From: Mycteria americana
Taxonomy: Eukaryota > Chordata > Aves > Ciconiiformes > Ciconiidae
Direction of reading: 5' to 3'
DNA: 64,000 nt
NCBI RefSeq assembly: GCF_035582795.1
Contig: NW_027445626.1
Span: 1,736,001 to 1,800,000 of the forward strand
Position numbers and translations under genes: made by a program. The notes beneath the pieces were generated by a model that was given only the letters and a program-made list of their open reading frames with translations, had not been told where the DNA came from and made no database searches. Shown here in pieces: positions 1 through 10,971 of this stretch; within the stretch, counting starts at the first letter, position 1, and every line of letters starts with the position of its first letter.

Positions 1-1325
1 AGGAGGAGGAGGAAGCCACAGGAGGTAACAGAAGAAACAAGAGACAAAATGAGTAGAAGGGAAAGGCAACAAGAGGGAAGCAGAGGCAAGAGGAAGAGGA
101 GGAGGAAAGAGGAGTCCACACGAGGGAATAGGAGGAGGAGGCAAAGAGAGGAGGAGGAGGCAAAAGGAGCAGGAGGCAACAGGAGGAAACAGGAGGCAAC
201 AGGAGGAGGAGGGGGCAACAGGAGGCAAGAGGAGGAGGAAAAGGAGGAGGCAAGAGGAGGCCAGAGGAAAAAACAGGAGAAGGAGGAGGAGGAGTCAAGA
301 GGTGGAGGAGGCAACAGGAGGCAAAAGGAGGAGGAGGAACAAGAGACACCAGCAGGCAACAAGAGGGAACAGGAGGAGGAGGAGGAGGCAACAAAGGGCA
401 ACAGGAGAATGAGGAGGAGGAGGCAACAGAAGGAAACAGGAGGAGGAGATAACAGGAAGTGACAGGAGGAGGAGGCAACAGGAGGCAACAGGAGGCAACA
501 GGAGGAGGAAGCAACAAGATGCAACAGGAGGATGAGGCAACAGAAGGACAGGAGACAAGAAGAGAAGGAGGAGACAAGAAGAGAAAGAGGAAGCAACAAG
601 AGGCAAGAGAAACCAACAGGAGGAGGTGGATGAGGAGGCAAGAGGAGGAAACTAGTCAGCGGGAGGCAAGAGGAGGAGGAAGAGGAGGAGGAGAGAAGAG
701 GATGCAAATGGAGGAGGAGGCAACAGGAGACAGTAAGAGGCAACAAGAAGAGGCGTAAACAGGAGGCAAGAGGAGGAGGAGGGAAATGGAGGCAACAGCA
801 GAATGAGGAAAAGGAGGCAAGAGGAGGAAAGAGGAACCAAGGAGGGAGAGCAGGAAGAGGCAACAGGAGTAGGATGCAACAGGAGGCAACAGGAGGAGGA
901 GACAGAGGCAAGAGGAGGCAATGAGAGGTGAAGGGAGAGCCAACAAGAGGAAACAGGAAGCAACTTGAGGGAGAGGCAACAGGAGGAGTCAGGAGGAGAC
1001 AACTGGAGGCAACAGGAGGCAAAAGCAGGCAAGAGGAGGAGGCGGCAACAGAAGGAACCATGAGGCAATAAAAGGAGGAGGAGGAAGAGACAAGAGGAGG
1101 CAACAGGAGGCAACAAGAAGAAGGGGAGGAGAAGGCAACAGGAGGCAACAAGAGGCAAAAGGAAGAGGAGGAAGAGAAGGAGGAAAGAGGAGGAGGCGGC
1201 AAAAGGAGGAAACAGGACACCGGAGGAGGAGACAACAGCAGGCAGCAGGAGGATAAGGAAACAGGAGGAGGAGGTGAAGAAGCAACAGGAGGCAACAGGA
1301 GGCAACAGGAGGCAACAAGAAGAGG
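1..1325. repeat. Purine-rich GGAGGCAACA minisatellite array
   Basis: Continuous array built from GGAGG, GGCAACA and GGCAAGA words (for example GGAGGCAACAGGAGGCAACA) with almost no pyrimidines on the plus strand. The unit is irregular. It runs to the left edge, so the true length is unknown. The same words recur, mostly on the opposite strand, at 29.6-32.1 kb. Open frames here give only Arg/Glu/Gly or, on the other strand, Leu/Ser/Pro low-complexity proteins and are not genes. Confidence 0.95.
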
Positions 1326-1625
1326 CTAGAGGAGTTTAGCTGGACGATCAGGTCCAGATGTCATCGGTGGTATGGAGTCTTCCTGGCAACCAGTCACTAG
1401 CGACATCCCTGAGTGACCAGCGCTTGGGCCGACACTCTTGAACATCTTTATTATCTCCCTGTATGACGGGAGGGAGCTCACCTTCAGCTCCTTTGTGGAT
1501 GATGGCAATGTGGGGGGGAGACTTTTACCTACCTCACCTACTTCACCCTGCCTTGAACGGGAGAGTTGGACAAGACAATGTTCGAGTCTCTTCCAACCTG
1601 AGTTACTCTGTCATGCAATGAGTGC
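1326..1625 (+). mobile_element. CR1 LINE relic, reverse-transcriptase region plus 3' end
   Basis: Translation from about 1386 gives a CR1 reverse-transcriptase core with a stop inside: WQPVTSDIPE, stop, then LGPTLLNIFIISLYDG and FVDDGNVGG. The FVDD stands for the catalytic F(A/V)DD box. From about 1570 the sequence matches the CR1 3' end (CTTCCAACCTGAGTTACTCT), so the piece between is deleted. It directly abuts the purine array. Non-functional. Confidence 0.75.
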
Positions 1626-2460
1626 TTCCCCTGGAGAGTTCACTGAAGATAGAATAGGCAGAGGAAGGAGAAAAGACAGAGAGGCAGACGTAGGGAGATC
1701 AAATGTGCCAATATAAATACAGTCGTTCTTCTGAGCAATGTTTCTCCCTTTGAACCATTGGTAAGAAACTTATTTTGATAAGTGGCTGCATAAAAGTATT
1801 TCCATTCAGCAAGAGAGCATAATCAGCTTGCTAGTACAGACCCTTGGTGCTGTTAATAAAAAACTATGAAAAAAAAAAGAAAAGTCATTTAAAAACTAGC
1901 AATGCTGGTAACGAAGACTTTTTCAGCTATTATATTGAGTTCTTTCATGCTGAAGTTACAAGTTTTTCTGAAAATCTACATTCAGGCCTTGATTCAGGGA
2001 TCCACACAGAGGTGGCCGCTGCCCTGGGGTAGCTGAAGCACCCATGTGTCCCAAGATATATGGGAGCACTGCTGGAGCATGAGCTGGTAGGCAGGCAGAG
2101 AACCTTAGGGGTGGCGGAGGGCATCACCTGCCTCCAGCACTGCTGGGCAGGCTGAGCAAGAACCTCTCCAGCACAGCAGCACATTGTGTCCCCTTGGACG
2201 CTGGCTGTGAGGTCACTTCTGACCAGCCAGCAGTGGGGAGACAGGTACTCTGAGGTCTTGAAAGCCGTTACAGTGCTGTCCCCAAAAGGATGAAAGATTT
2301 GGGGAGGTCAGGGGTAGCTGGGACAAGATTTGGGGGAGGGAAGAGAGGTTTGGCCAACAGGGATGAAAGATCTTGAAGAGGAAAGGCATGTTCAGGTAAT
2401 TTGGATGCCACCGCGATACTGCCTGAGAAAACATTCATGTTAGGCCTTTACCCTGTTTCT
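1626..2460. other. No gene recognised
   Basis: AT-rich to about 1990, then mixed sequence. No coding region, RNA gene or known repeat could be identified by eye. Short frames lack any family motif. Confidence 0.5.
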
Positions 2461-2462
2461 AA

Positions 2463-2760
2463 CCAGTAACCTTAAGCCCTAACCCTACCCCTAAATGGCA
2501 CCCTTCACCCTGACACGAATCCACTACTCTAATCCCTAACCTCAAACCGGACCTCTAAACCAAAGCCCCAAACCATAAACTCCTACTCTTACCCTATTCC
2601 TCACTCAAATTCCTAGCCTTTAGCCCAAACATTAAGATGCTAGCCTTGACCCTAAAACTTTCACCAGCCCTACACACAACCCAAATCCACAAAGCGCACC
2701 CATACCCTCACACTAACTAGACACCCTCAGCAGAACACCAAAGCCTCCCCCTAAGCCCAA
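2463..2760 (+). repeat. Degenerate telomere-like CCCTAA tract
   Basis: C-rich strand with repeated CCCTAA/CCTAAC words, best near 2475-2495 (GCCCTAACCCTACCCCTAA) and 2537-2550, then increasingly scrambled (CCTAAAAC, CCCAAACA, CCAAAC). This fits an old interstitial telomeric repeat or a C/A-rich satellite. No intact run of more than two units remains. Confidence 0.6.
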
Positions 2761-2764
2761 CAGG

Positions 2765-3295
2765 GACGAGGCCTTTGCCCTCTTGGCTATGGCAGTTGCC
2801 TCTGCTACCGAGGCCTACCAGGAGAAACTGTCTTTGGAGGCTTTGGATTTTGTTTCATCCTCGCCTCTTCTTGGGGAGGCTGGGAAGTGCTGCACAGTTT
2901 TTTGACACTTGGCATTGCTCATCCTCACATCCCACTGCCCCCAGGAAGAGCCCTGAGCCACTCGTGAGGGACAAGATCTGCCTTCCCAGGGCCTGGGGGT
3001 CAGGGTTTGGCCTTGCTGCTCCATAAAAGAAACCAAGGCTTTTCTCAGCATTACAGGCCCCTGCAGATTGCCTTTGCCTACCTGCAATCACAGCCTCCAG
3101 TTATCTGCTCTAACGAGTCCTTGGGGAGGCTTTGTCAGTAATGGCCCTCAGTGGGGCCAATCAATGCTTCAAGGTTTTTCTTCTGGCTTTGACTTCTTGA
3201 GAGGTTTGTTCAGTCTCCTCTTAGTATCTGAGCTTCACAGACCCAAGGCCAAATACACCATGGGGCTCATTAAAATACAGAAAGCCCTAATGAGC
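2765..3295 (+). repeat. Dispersed ~0.5 kb repeat, copy 1
   Basis: Aligns by eye over most of its length with the reverse complement of 13310-13815. Shared blocks include CTTTGTCAGTAATG with CCTCAGTGG after it, the CCAGG-AAGAGCCCTGAG block, and a start near GGCAGTTGCCTCTGC. Its identity (old transposon or low-copy duplication) is not recognised. Open frames are short and unconvincing. Confidence 0.6.
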
Positions 3296-4209
3296 TAGTT
3301 CTCTTCCTGTAATTTTCTTCAAGTCTTCAAGACTTGTACAGCTAATTGGAACCATTTCACAGTGTTGTTAAAGAGGAAGATTTCAAAGTGCACCCAATAA
3401 AAAATATTTTTCTAAACGTTGTATTTTATTAATTTCAGTTTAAAGAAGAGGTGATAGCAGCATTCTCCCATTGATATTGATGCAGAGTGTCTCCTCAGGA
3501 AGTCTGGACAGGCAGGAAAAGCTGCCCCTTGAGGTCTGACACGGTATGGACAGCCTTGCTCCTCACCTCCCCAGCCTCACCATTTCTGTCATTGGCCACC
3601 TGGGACTTGCTTCACTTTGCCTTACCTCAGACTTCACTGACCTCTGGGAGCTGAATGTTACAGCTCCATGGCACCATCTCCCACCTCATCTCCTTAGAGA
3701 ACCGGCTGCACACAGGCACAGAAGGAATTTTCCTCCTTCCAAGCAAAGCAAAGTAAAGCATGATCAAGTTTCATGAACACTAAAACACACTCCTCAACCA
3801 TACGCTAAGTACAAGCTGCCTCTCATGAGGTTGACTTTCTACAAGGGATAATCTTATGAGGAATGTTGTAGATCGATAGATACAAAAAGGGAGCTATAAA
3901 CATAATTGAAGAGTTGGCTCTTGAAGAGAGACAATTAGGCTACTGAAAGTCAGGCAAGCTTTTAGTCCCTGAAGCTCAAAGCAGCAGCATAGGTGAGAGG
4001 TATCTGAATGAAGAAAGAGTAAGGCAAGGAGAAAGCTGGAGAATCATGGCAAGGGCCTTTGTCGAGGCAGTCTGCATCTGAAAAGAGGACTTCAGAAATG
4101 GTCTTTGTGTCAGGACAGGGGAAAGTATATGATAAATGAGAGAAATGAAATACACCGCATAACAGGCAGAATAGTGGTAAGGAAGTTATAGGGGAAGATT
4201 GATATTTCT
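3296..4209. other. No gene recognised
   Basis: Mostly unique-looking, moderately AT-rich sequence. No coding, RNA or named repeat signature seen. Confidence 0.5.
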
Positions 4210-5207
4210 GTGGAATGTGCCTTTGGAAAGGTCATGGGATTGGGAGAGGTCTCTTGTGAGCGAGGACAAGCCTATGTTGCACCCACCTTTGAAAGAGGCC
4301 AAAAGTGCACCCCAGGGAGCCACAGGCTGTACAAGCTCACCTTGGTGAGGAGTGTGCCAGCAGTTGGAGTCCTCTTGGGTGACGTTTCTGGGACCCTGAA
4401 AGAGAAGAATGTGTCCACAGGCAGTCAGCATGGACTTTCAAAGGGTGAATCATGCCTCGTCAACTTGCTTGCCTTCATGACGAAGTAACTGCCTTGGTGC
4501 GTGAGGGGAGAACAGTGGATGTTGTTCACCTCATCTTAAGCAAGGCTTGTGGCATGGTCTCCTGCAATGTTCTTGTACCCAGGTTAGGCAATTACAGTCT
4601 GGATGGGTCAACAAACAGCTGGGTAAAACACCAGTTGGACGATGAGGCTGAGAGAGCAGTGGTGAAGGGGTCATAGCCTACCTGAAGGCCACTGGCACAT
4701 CCTGGGGCATTGTGGGGCAGCACAAGGGACTCTCCTGGGCCCTGTGCACTTTCACATGTGCGTCCATGACCCAGAGGAGGAAACTCTCACCACATTTGTC
4801 AATGACACTACAATGGAAGGACCATTCCTGTGCCTTAGGGATGTCATTCAGGAGAAACCGGACAGGCAGGAGGACTGTCCTGTCAGGAACTTCATGAACT
4901 AGAACAAGGGCAAGGCCAGATCCACCACCTGGGATAGACTAACGGCTTGCAGTGGAAGGGGCTGGGGACTGCCTGGCCAGGGAGTAGCTCTGCGTAAAAG
5001 GCCCTGGTGGAGCTGGGGAACAGAGGGCACAACACGATCCAGCAGTGGTCTACACAATCCAGTGCGACCTGGTAACAAAGGCAACCAGCAGTGTCCTATA
5101 AAGAGAAGCCTCGCCAAAAGTGTGAGGGAAGAGATCGTCGGCCCCTGCTCATCCCTTGTTAGACCACCTGGACACTCCTGTGTCCACTTCTGGGCCCCCA
5201 GTTCAAG
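4210..5207 (+). mobile_element. CR1 LINE fragment, 5'-truncated, cut by an LTR
   Basis: Around 4425 the translation reads QHGLSKGESCLVNLLAF, the CR1 motif between endonuclease and reverse transcriptase. Further CR1-like pieces follow to CTGGGCCCCCAGTTCAAG just before 5208. Several frameshifts and stops. The left edge is uncertain. An LTR begins at 5208 directly against the CR1 sequence. Confidence 0.65.
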
Positions 5208-5690
5208 TGTACTGGGTCTGGCCGGGATGGTGTTCACTTCCTTCGTAGCAGCCCCTATGGTGCTATGTGTTTGCCTTTGTGCCTCAAACAGCGTTGATAA
5301 CGCACCAGTGTTTTGGCTGGTGCTGAGCAGTGGTTGCAGAGTGTCAAGGTCTTCTCTGTTTCACACTCTGCTCCCTCCCAGTGAGTAGGCTGGGAGTGGG
5401 CAAGGAGTTGGCAGGGGGACACAGCCCAGAAAGCTGACCCCAACTGACCAAAGGGATGTTCCATACCATATGATGTCATGCTCAGCAAGAAGAGCTGGGG
5501 CAGAGGAAGAAGGAGGTGGTTTTTGTCATTCAAGGTGTCTGTTAAAGGGAGGCCGGCTGGGCATCAGTCTGCTTGTGAGAGGTGGTGAGTGATTGCCCAT
5601 GCATTGCCTGTTGGTTTTGGTTTATGTTTGGCTTTATCTTTTTCTTTTGCCTGTTAAACTGTTTTTATCTCAGCCCACAAGCTGCACAGC
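5208..5690 (+). mobile_element. Avian ERV LTR, damaged copy
   Basis: Begins TGTACTGG, the same 5' end as the fragment at 32543. It shares ordered blocks with the LTRs at 7585 and (reverse complement) 63626: the CACCAGTGTTTTGGCT block, GACCAAAGGGATGTTCCATA near 5448, and CTGTTTTTATCTCAGCCCAC near its end. The 3' end is missing. No protein-coding interior is present, so it is a solo or remnant LTR. Confidence 0.7.
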
Positions 5691-7584
5691 AACTCATGCA
5701 GCAGCGTTGGTAGGGACCTGACCGGCTAAGGAGTTCCCTGCGGAGAAGGGCCTGGGCACGGTAGCGGATGCCATAGGAGCCAGTGGGTCTCACAATTCCA
5801 AAGGAGAATAAAGAGGTGCCAGTCCAGAGGAGGTCTAGCAAGATGGAGCTAGGGGCATAAAGCATGAGGTGTGAGGAGAGTCTGAGGGAAGTGGGCCTCA
5901 CTAGAGCCTGCTGAAGTGGAGGCACAGGGCAACCTAATGAGAGCCTAGAGCTACCTGGAGAGATGATGGAGCCAAGCTCGCTTCTGCAGTGGCCAACGAG
6001 ATGACAGAGGCCACAGCCACAAACTGCCTCTTGGGAGCTCTAGGCTGAGCCTTAGGAAAAATATAAGGGCCTAGGAGGAGCATTGCTGTGATCTCCACCT
6101 TTGGAGCGCTTCAGGTTTCAGCTCCACAAAGTCACAGCCAGCCTGGAGCCTGGACTAGAGAGCCCCAGCAGTCTCTTCCCCACCTACCCTTGCATGTGCC
6201 TGTGCCTTGCAACGTGCCCTCCAAGAAGAGACTAAGCTGGAGGTGAGGGTCCCTACATCACAGGACAATTCAGGGTAAAAGGGAGCTCAGGAAGTCTCGA
6301 GTCCAACGTCCAGCTCCAAGCAGGGGCAGCTCTGGGCTCAGAACAGGTAGCACAGTAAATGTCAGCATTTGCAGAGGGAGTTTACACATGAACCAGGCAT
6401 CTAAGGCAGCGTTACAGAAACGGAGATGCGGCATTTGAGCAGCTCCCTGAACACAGCTGTCACTATGCCATGCCTCCTGAGATTCCTGGGAACATCCACC
6501 TTCTTGTGCAGAAGAGTATGATTCTTCTGCAAGTTTCCTGGCACATCTGCAGAGCAAGGGGTGCTTTAGGCTGTAATAAGAATTGAAAAAAGCCTCTGAC
6601 TTGGGTACTATCAACTTAATCACTGAAAGAGAGGGAGATGGAGGGATCTCAGAGCTTCCAGGTTCCTGCTGAAGATTTCAGCCTCCGAGAAAGGAGCTCA
6701 AAATAAGAGTTTTGAACTAATATAGCCTTTTGATCATTTCACTTGTGACGGCTCTGCTCCCCACTTTCAACAATTGGCACCCAGAAAGCTCACCTGCTTT
6801 TCCTTCCTCTCCTCCCCAAACATGACCAAGTGATGGGAAGAAAGGAAGCAGAAAGGCCCTAGGCCTCTGTGAATCACCTGGGGTGTGGCACTTGGAGGGC
6901 CACAGTGTCATTTCATTGTACACCCCATGAAGAACCAAGCTGGGAAGTGAGACTGCAAGCCCGAATCAACAGGGTTCATGGACAGGCAAGGCTGTGTCTA
7001 TGGCTGGTCTGGAAACCAGGACACCTACAGCATAGCTCAAGCTGGGGCTGAAGCTCAGGCTTGGGCTTCAATGGTCCCCTGGGCCCATGGACAGAGCTGT
7101 GGGTCCAGGCCCCACATTAGGCTGGTCAGGGTGATGAAGACCTATGGATGCTCTCAGGGCCCTGACACTGCCCCCATGGGATCCCACCTGCAGTGCCCTC
7201 CATAGGCCAACTTCTCATGCCCTGAAGTCCAGGCTCTGTGCTCTGCTACCCTCCTTCCCCACCTCCCTGGAGATCTGGGAGACCAGTATTTCATGGTCAC
7301 CACAGCCAAGGCTGACACTGGTATTCACATGCCTGACCAGCTCTTCCTCTTTTGGGAGTGCCAGGTCCAGGTGAGCAGAAGACTGAAGGGACTCTTTGGC
7401 AGCTCTGCTAAGAACGTTTCCACAAACACCACAAGAAACCTCCTGGAAGGTTTGCATCCTGCTGTCTCACTGGACCACTGAATACCGAGGAAACCTAGTC
7501 CCCCAGAAGAGCCAGGTCCTGTGATCCACTGATTTCCTCAGATCATTTAATTGAGACATCGTTCATTCCTCACCCTGATGTATG
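5691..7584. other. No gene; short CR1 trace at ~6265-6350
   Basis: Mostly unique sequence. At about 6270-6345 the stretch GAGCTCAGGAAGTCTCGAGT followed by CCAACGTCCAGCTCCAAGCA looks like the minus-strand 3' part of a CR1-type element. Nothing else recognised. Confidence 0.45.
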
Positions 7585-8185
7585 ACCTGTAAATGGCTGC
7601 GATGGAGTTAATGCAGCCCATAGGGTGATGTGCTTTGGATTTGACACTAAAACAGCACTGATAACGCAACAGTGTTTTGGCTATTGCTGCACAGTCCTTG
7701 CAGAGCGTGAAGGCTTTCTCTTTTTCCCACTCTGCCCCTGCAGCAAGTAGACTGGGGGTACGCAAGAAGTTGGCAGGGACACAGCTGGGACAGCTGACCC
7801 GGAATGACCAAAGGGATATTCCATTGCATATGATGGCAGGTTCAGCAAAAAAAGTAAAACCTCAAACTCAATGAAAGAAGGAAAAAGGAGAAATATATGT
7901 GATCAAGGCACTTGTCTTCCCAAGGCCTGCTTTCCTGGAAATGGCTAAACATCTGCCTGCCGATGGGACGTAGTGCATGAATTCCTCATTTTGCTTTGCT
8001 TGTACACACAGCTTTTGCTTCACCTATTAAACTGTCTTTGTTCTGACCCATGAGTTTTCTTGCTTTTGCACTTCCAGTTCCCTCCCCCGTCCTGCTGGGG
8101 GTGGTGGGGGTAGGGGACAGTGAGCAAACGACTTTGTGGGTGCTTAGCTGCTGGCTGGGGTCAAACCAAACCAAGCACCTACCAC
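7585..8185 (+). mobile_element. Avian ERV LTR, nearly complete
   Basis: Same family as 5208 and 63626. Shared blocks in order: GATGGAGTTAATGCAGCCCA, CAACAGTGTTTTGGCTATTG, GACCAAAGGGATATTCCATT, the poly(A) signal ATTAAA at 8026-8031 followed by CTGTCTTTGTTCTGACCC, and a terminal GCTGGCTGGGGTCAAACC. Normal LTR order is U3, poly(A) signal, then U5. No internal retroviral genes adjoin it. Confidence 0.75.
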
Positions 8186-8224
8186 AGTGCCAACATTTCT
8201 GGCCTCTACCCACACACACCTTGA

Positions 8225-8480
8225 CCAATGCGCTTTTCTGATTTATTTTCTCCCCTTGTCCTGTTGAGCTGGGGGAGTGAGTGAGCGGCTGGGTGTCTGT
8301 CTGGCTGCTGGTCAACGTGAACCCACCACAGGACCACCCCAGGTCTGCTGCACCCAGTATGGGGCTTCCCAGCACAGTAAAGTCCCTGACAGACTGGAGC
8401 AAGTCCTGCAGAGGCCAGAAGGATGGTTGGGGCCTGGAGCACGTTATGGACAAGGAGAGGCTGAGAGAGCTGGGGTTTTG
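8225..8480 (+). mobile_element. LTR 3' fragment followed by CR1 scrap
   Basis: 8255-8315 repeats the LTR end (CTGGGGGAGTGAGTGAGCGG), a second partial copy just after the one ending near 8185. 8425-8478 reads GGAGCACGTTATGGACAAGG then AGGCTGAGAGAGCTGGGGTT, a CR1 3' motif. Both are tiny remnants. Confidence 0.55.
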
Positions 8481-8949
8481 AGAAATCCCTCGGAGTTAAA
8501 TACTGGAGCAAGGACCCAGGCCAGCTGGTGCGTTCTGAATCACTGGACAGTTTCAGTATTTGTCGAGACAAGGCCATGAGCACCTGCTCGAGCTGGAGCT
8601 GTCTGAGAATGGGCTTGGCTGAGAGAGCAGCTGTGGCAAGAGCTCTGGGACTTGGTGTGTAAAGAGTGTCAGTAGGAAACTGGTTTCCTCTTTATTAATA
8701 ATGGCTGTGGAGTTGGGTATCACTGAGCCTCGGAGGAGGACGGAGGTGACCATACAGCAAAGGTCCCTTCTCATGGCTGGGGTGTATGGCCAGAGATGGA
8801 AACGGCTGGTGTGTGGGACCGGTCTGGGACAATATTCCTAGGGCAGCTTCCCCGGGGTGTCCAGGGAGCATGGCACAGACCAAGCCCCTCTCTTCTGCAC
8901 CTTTGGTGCCTTGCTTCCTTCATTTTGCCACCTGGCTCTGCCTTGTGAG
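8481..8949. other. No gene recognised
   Basis: No coding or repeat signature identified. It lies just outside the left edge of the OR segmental duplication. Confidence 0.45.
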
Positions 8950-9842
8950 CACCCTGCTGTGTGCCCTTCTCCTGCACACTCGCACAGCTTAGCTCTACAC
9001 TGGTGTTTCCTCTTCCAGGACTTCTCCAGCCCAGCCCCAGCTCCAGCTCTCCACACCTCCCCTGGCCCCATGGCAGTGCCCACCACAGGGGGCTGCAGCA
9101 CTCTGGGCACTCAACCACAGCTCCGGCTGCTCTGAAGGCCACAGCAGCTCCTGGAGGTCAGACAGGGGGGTCAGCCGCCCCACCAGCCCTGGGGCTGCTG
9201 CTGGCCAAAAGGGCAAGAGGAAACGGAGCCCAGTCAATCTCTAGCTCTGCTGCATTCATATTGTAGGTTGTCCCTAACCCCGAATGCATTTGCACCCTTC
9301 TCTTCCCCCACCAGCCCCTCTCCCTAGGACAGCACAAGAGTCCTGGCCCTGGGGCTCCTCAGGCACCTCCGGCATCTCTCCAGTCTCCCTTTGCCATGCC
9401 CACTGGGTCCACACTGACTCCCATGGCACTGCAGAGTCCTTCTTTGTGCATACCTTGATTTAGTGCTTTGCTTTTGGGGTGTTTGAGGGTGTTTCACTTT
9501 GTGTGCCTCCATTCACTCCCACCCCAGGGCACGTGGTGAGTCCTCGTCCTCTCCTGACCGCTCCAAATTCATTTCCATAAAGACGGCTATACGCCATGAG
9601 TCCTGACATATGTGAAGCAGCCTGAGCAGGGAATGGGGAGCTCATGCACCATCTTACACCAACAAGAGAGCCTTTAAAACCAGAACTTCTGGTCCAGTGG
9701 AACCCAATGACACTGTGAGCTTAACCCCAAACACAGGGAGAACATAAAAGACTTTTTAAAAGACCAATTCCTTGGACATTTTAGTGGCAGCCACTTGGGA
9801 GGAAGAGCCCAAGCTCCAGGGACTACACCCAGGAGATGCCCT

Positions 9843-9848
9843 TTTATT
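9843..9848 (-). promoter_or_regulatory. Candidate poly(A) signal for OR gene
   Basis: AATAAA on the minus strand, about 200 bases past the OR stop codon. The duplicated copy keeps an AATAAA at the matching place (58377-58382), which supports it as the 3' end signal. Confidence 0.5.
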
Positions 9849-10050
9849 GAAGAGCTGCTAGTGGACAGGTTACAGATGACACAATGTGGTGCTAGGGTCA
9901 GACCCAACAGGATAAAGCCGCAAGACTAGAAGTAACAACCTAGAAAATTCTATGGAAGTAGAATTATTACAGGGGAAAAAAGCAGACTGCTGGCCTAAGA
10001 TAAGCTCCGGGACATGTGAAGTGCTGGGAGGCAGGTTGTTGTCAGTGACG

Positions 10051-10971
10051 CTACGGCCATTGGGTCAGTTTCCATAGGGCATCCTTGAGCTCCTTGTTCC
10101 TCATGCTGTAGATGAGGGGGTTGACTGCTGCAGGCACCACCGAGTACAGAACTGACACCACCAGGTCCAGCAATGGGGAGGAGATGGAGGGGGGCTTCAG
10201 GTAGGCAACCATGCCACTGCTGATAAACAGAGAGACTATGGCCAGGTGAGGGAGGCACGTGGAAAAGGCTTTGTGCCGTCCCTGCTCAGAGGGGATCTTG
10301 AGCACGGCCCTCAAGATCTGGACATAGGACAGCACAATGAACACAAAACAACCAAATGCAAAACAGACACTAGCCACAAGAAGCCCAGCTTCCCTGAGGT
10401 AGGTGTCTGAGCAGGAGAGCTTGAGGATCTGGGGGATTTCACAGAAGAACTGGTCCAGAGCATTGCCCTTGCAAAATGGTAGTGAAAATGTATTGGCAGT
10501 GTGCAGCACAGCATAGAGAAACCCACTGCCCCAGGCAGCTGCTGCCATGTGGACACAAGCTCTGCTGCCCACGAGGGTCTCATAGTGCAGAGGTTTGCAG
10601 ATGGCCATATAGCGGTCATAGGCCATGACAGTGAGAAGAAAATACTCAGCTGACATAAACAAGAAAAAGAAAAAGACTTGGGCCACACACCCTTTGTAGG
10701 AGATGGCCCTGGTGTCCCACAGGGAATTGGCCATGGCTTTGGGGACAGTGGTGGAGATGGAGCCCAGGTCAAGGAGGGAGAGGTTGAGAAGGAAGAAGTA
10801 CATGGGGGTGTGGAGGTGGTGGTCGCAGGCTACGACAGTGATGATGAGGCCGTTGCCCAGGAGGGCAGCCAGGTAGATGCCCAGGAAGAGCCAGAAGTGC
10901 AAGAGCTGCAGCTCCCGTGTGTCTGCGAATGCCAGGAGGAGAAACTTGGTTATGGAGCTGCTGTTGGACAT
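10051..10971 (-). CDS. Olfactory receptor, OR14-like (intact)
   Basis: A seven-helix odorant receptor of the plasma membrane of olfactory neurons, coupling to a Golf-type G protein by family knowledge; the ligand is unknown. The frame is open from 11058, but MSNSSSITKF at 10971 is the normal OR14-type start, giving 306 residues, the usual OR length. Motifs in order: N-glycosylation NSS at residues 3-5, GNGLIIT in helix 1, HTPMYFFLLNLSLLDL in helix 2, MAYDRYMAICKPLHY after helix 3, LSYVQIL in helix 5, KAFSTCLPHL at the start of helix 6, NPLIYSMRNKELKDAL in helix 7. A single coding exon is typical; a CAG 12 bases before the ATG could be the acceptor for a 5' non-coding exon. All hallmark residues are present, so it is probably functional. 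It has a mutated partner at 58588-59524 in the duplicated segment. Avian gamma-c ORs are near-identical and numerous, so no individual symbol is given. Confidence 0.93.
   Translation of the reverse strand: MSNSSSITKFLLLAFADTRELQLLHFWLFLGIYLAALLGNGLIITVVACDHHLHTPMYFFLLNLSLLDLGSISTTVPKAMANSLWDTRAISYKGCVAQVFFFFLFMSAEYFLLTVMAYDRYMAICKPLHYETLVGSRACVHMAAAAWGSGFLYAVLHTANTFSLPFCKGNALDQFFCEIPQILKLSCSDTYLREAGLLVASVCFAFGCFVFIVLSYVQILRAVLKIPSEQGRHKAFSTCLPHLAIVSLFISSGMVAYLKPPSISSPLLDLVVSVLYSVVPAAVNPLIYSMRNKELKDALWKLTQWP

Noticed and set aside
10311-10772. 153-codon minus-strand frame and the plus-strand 10678-11019 frame
   Set aside because: Shadows of the OR gene in other frames.
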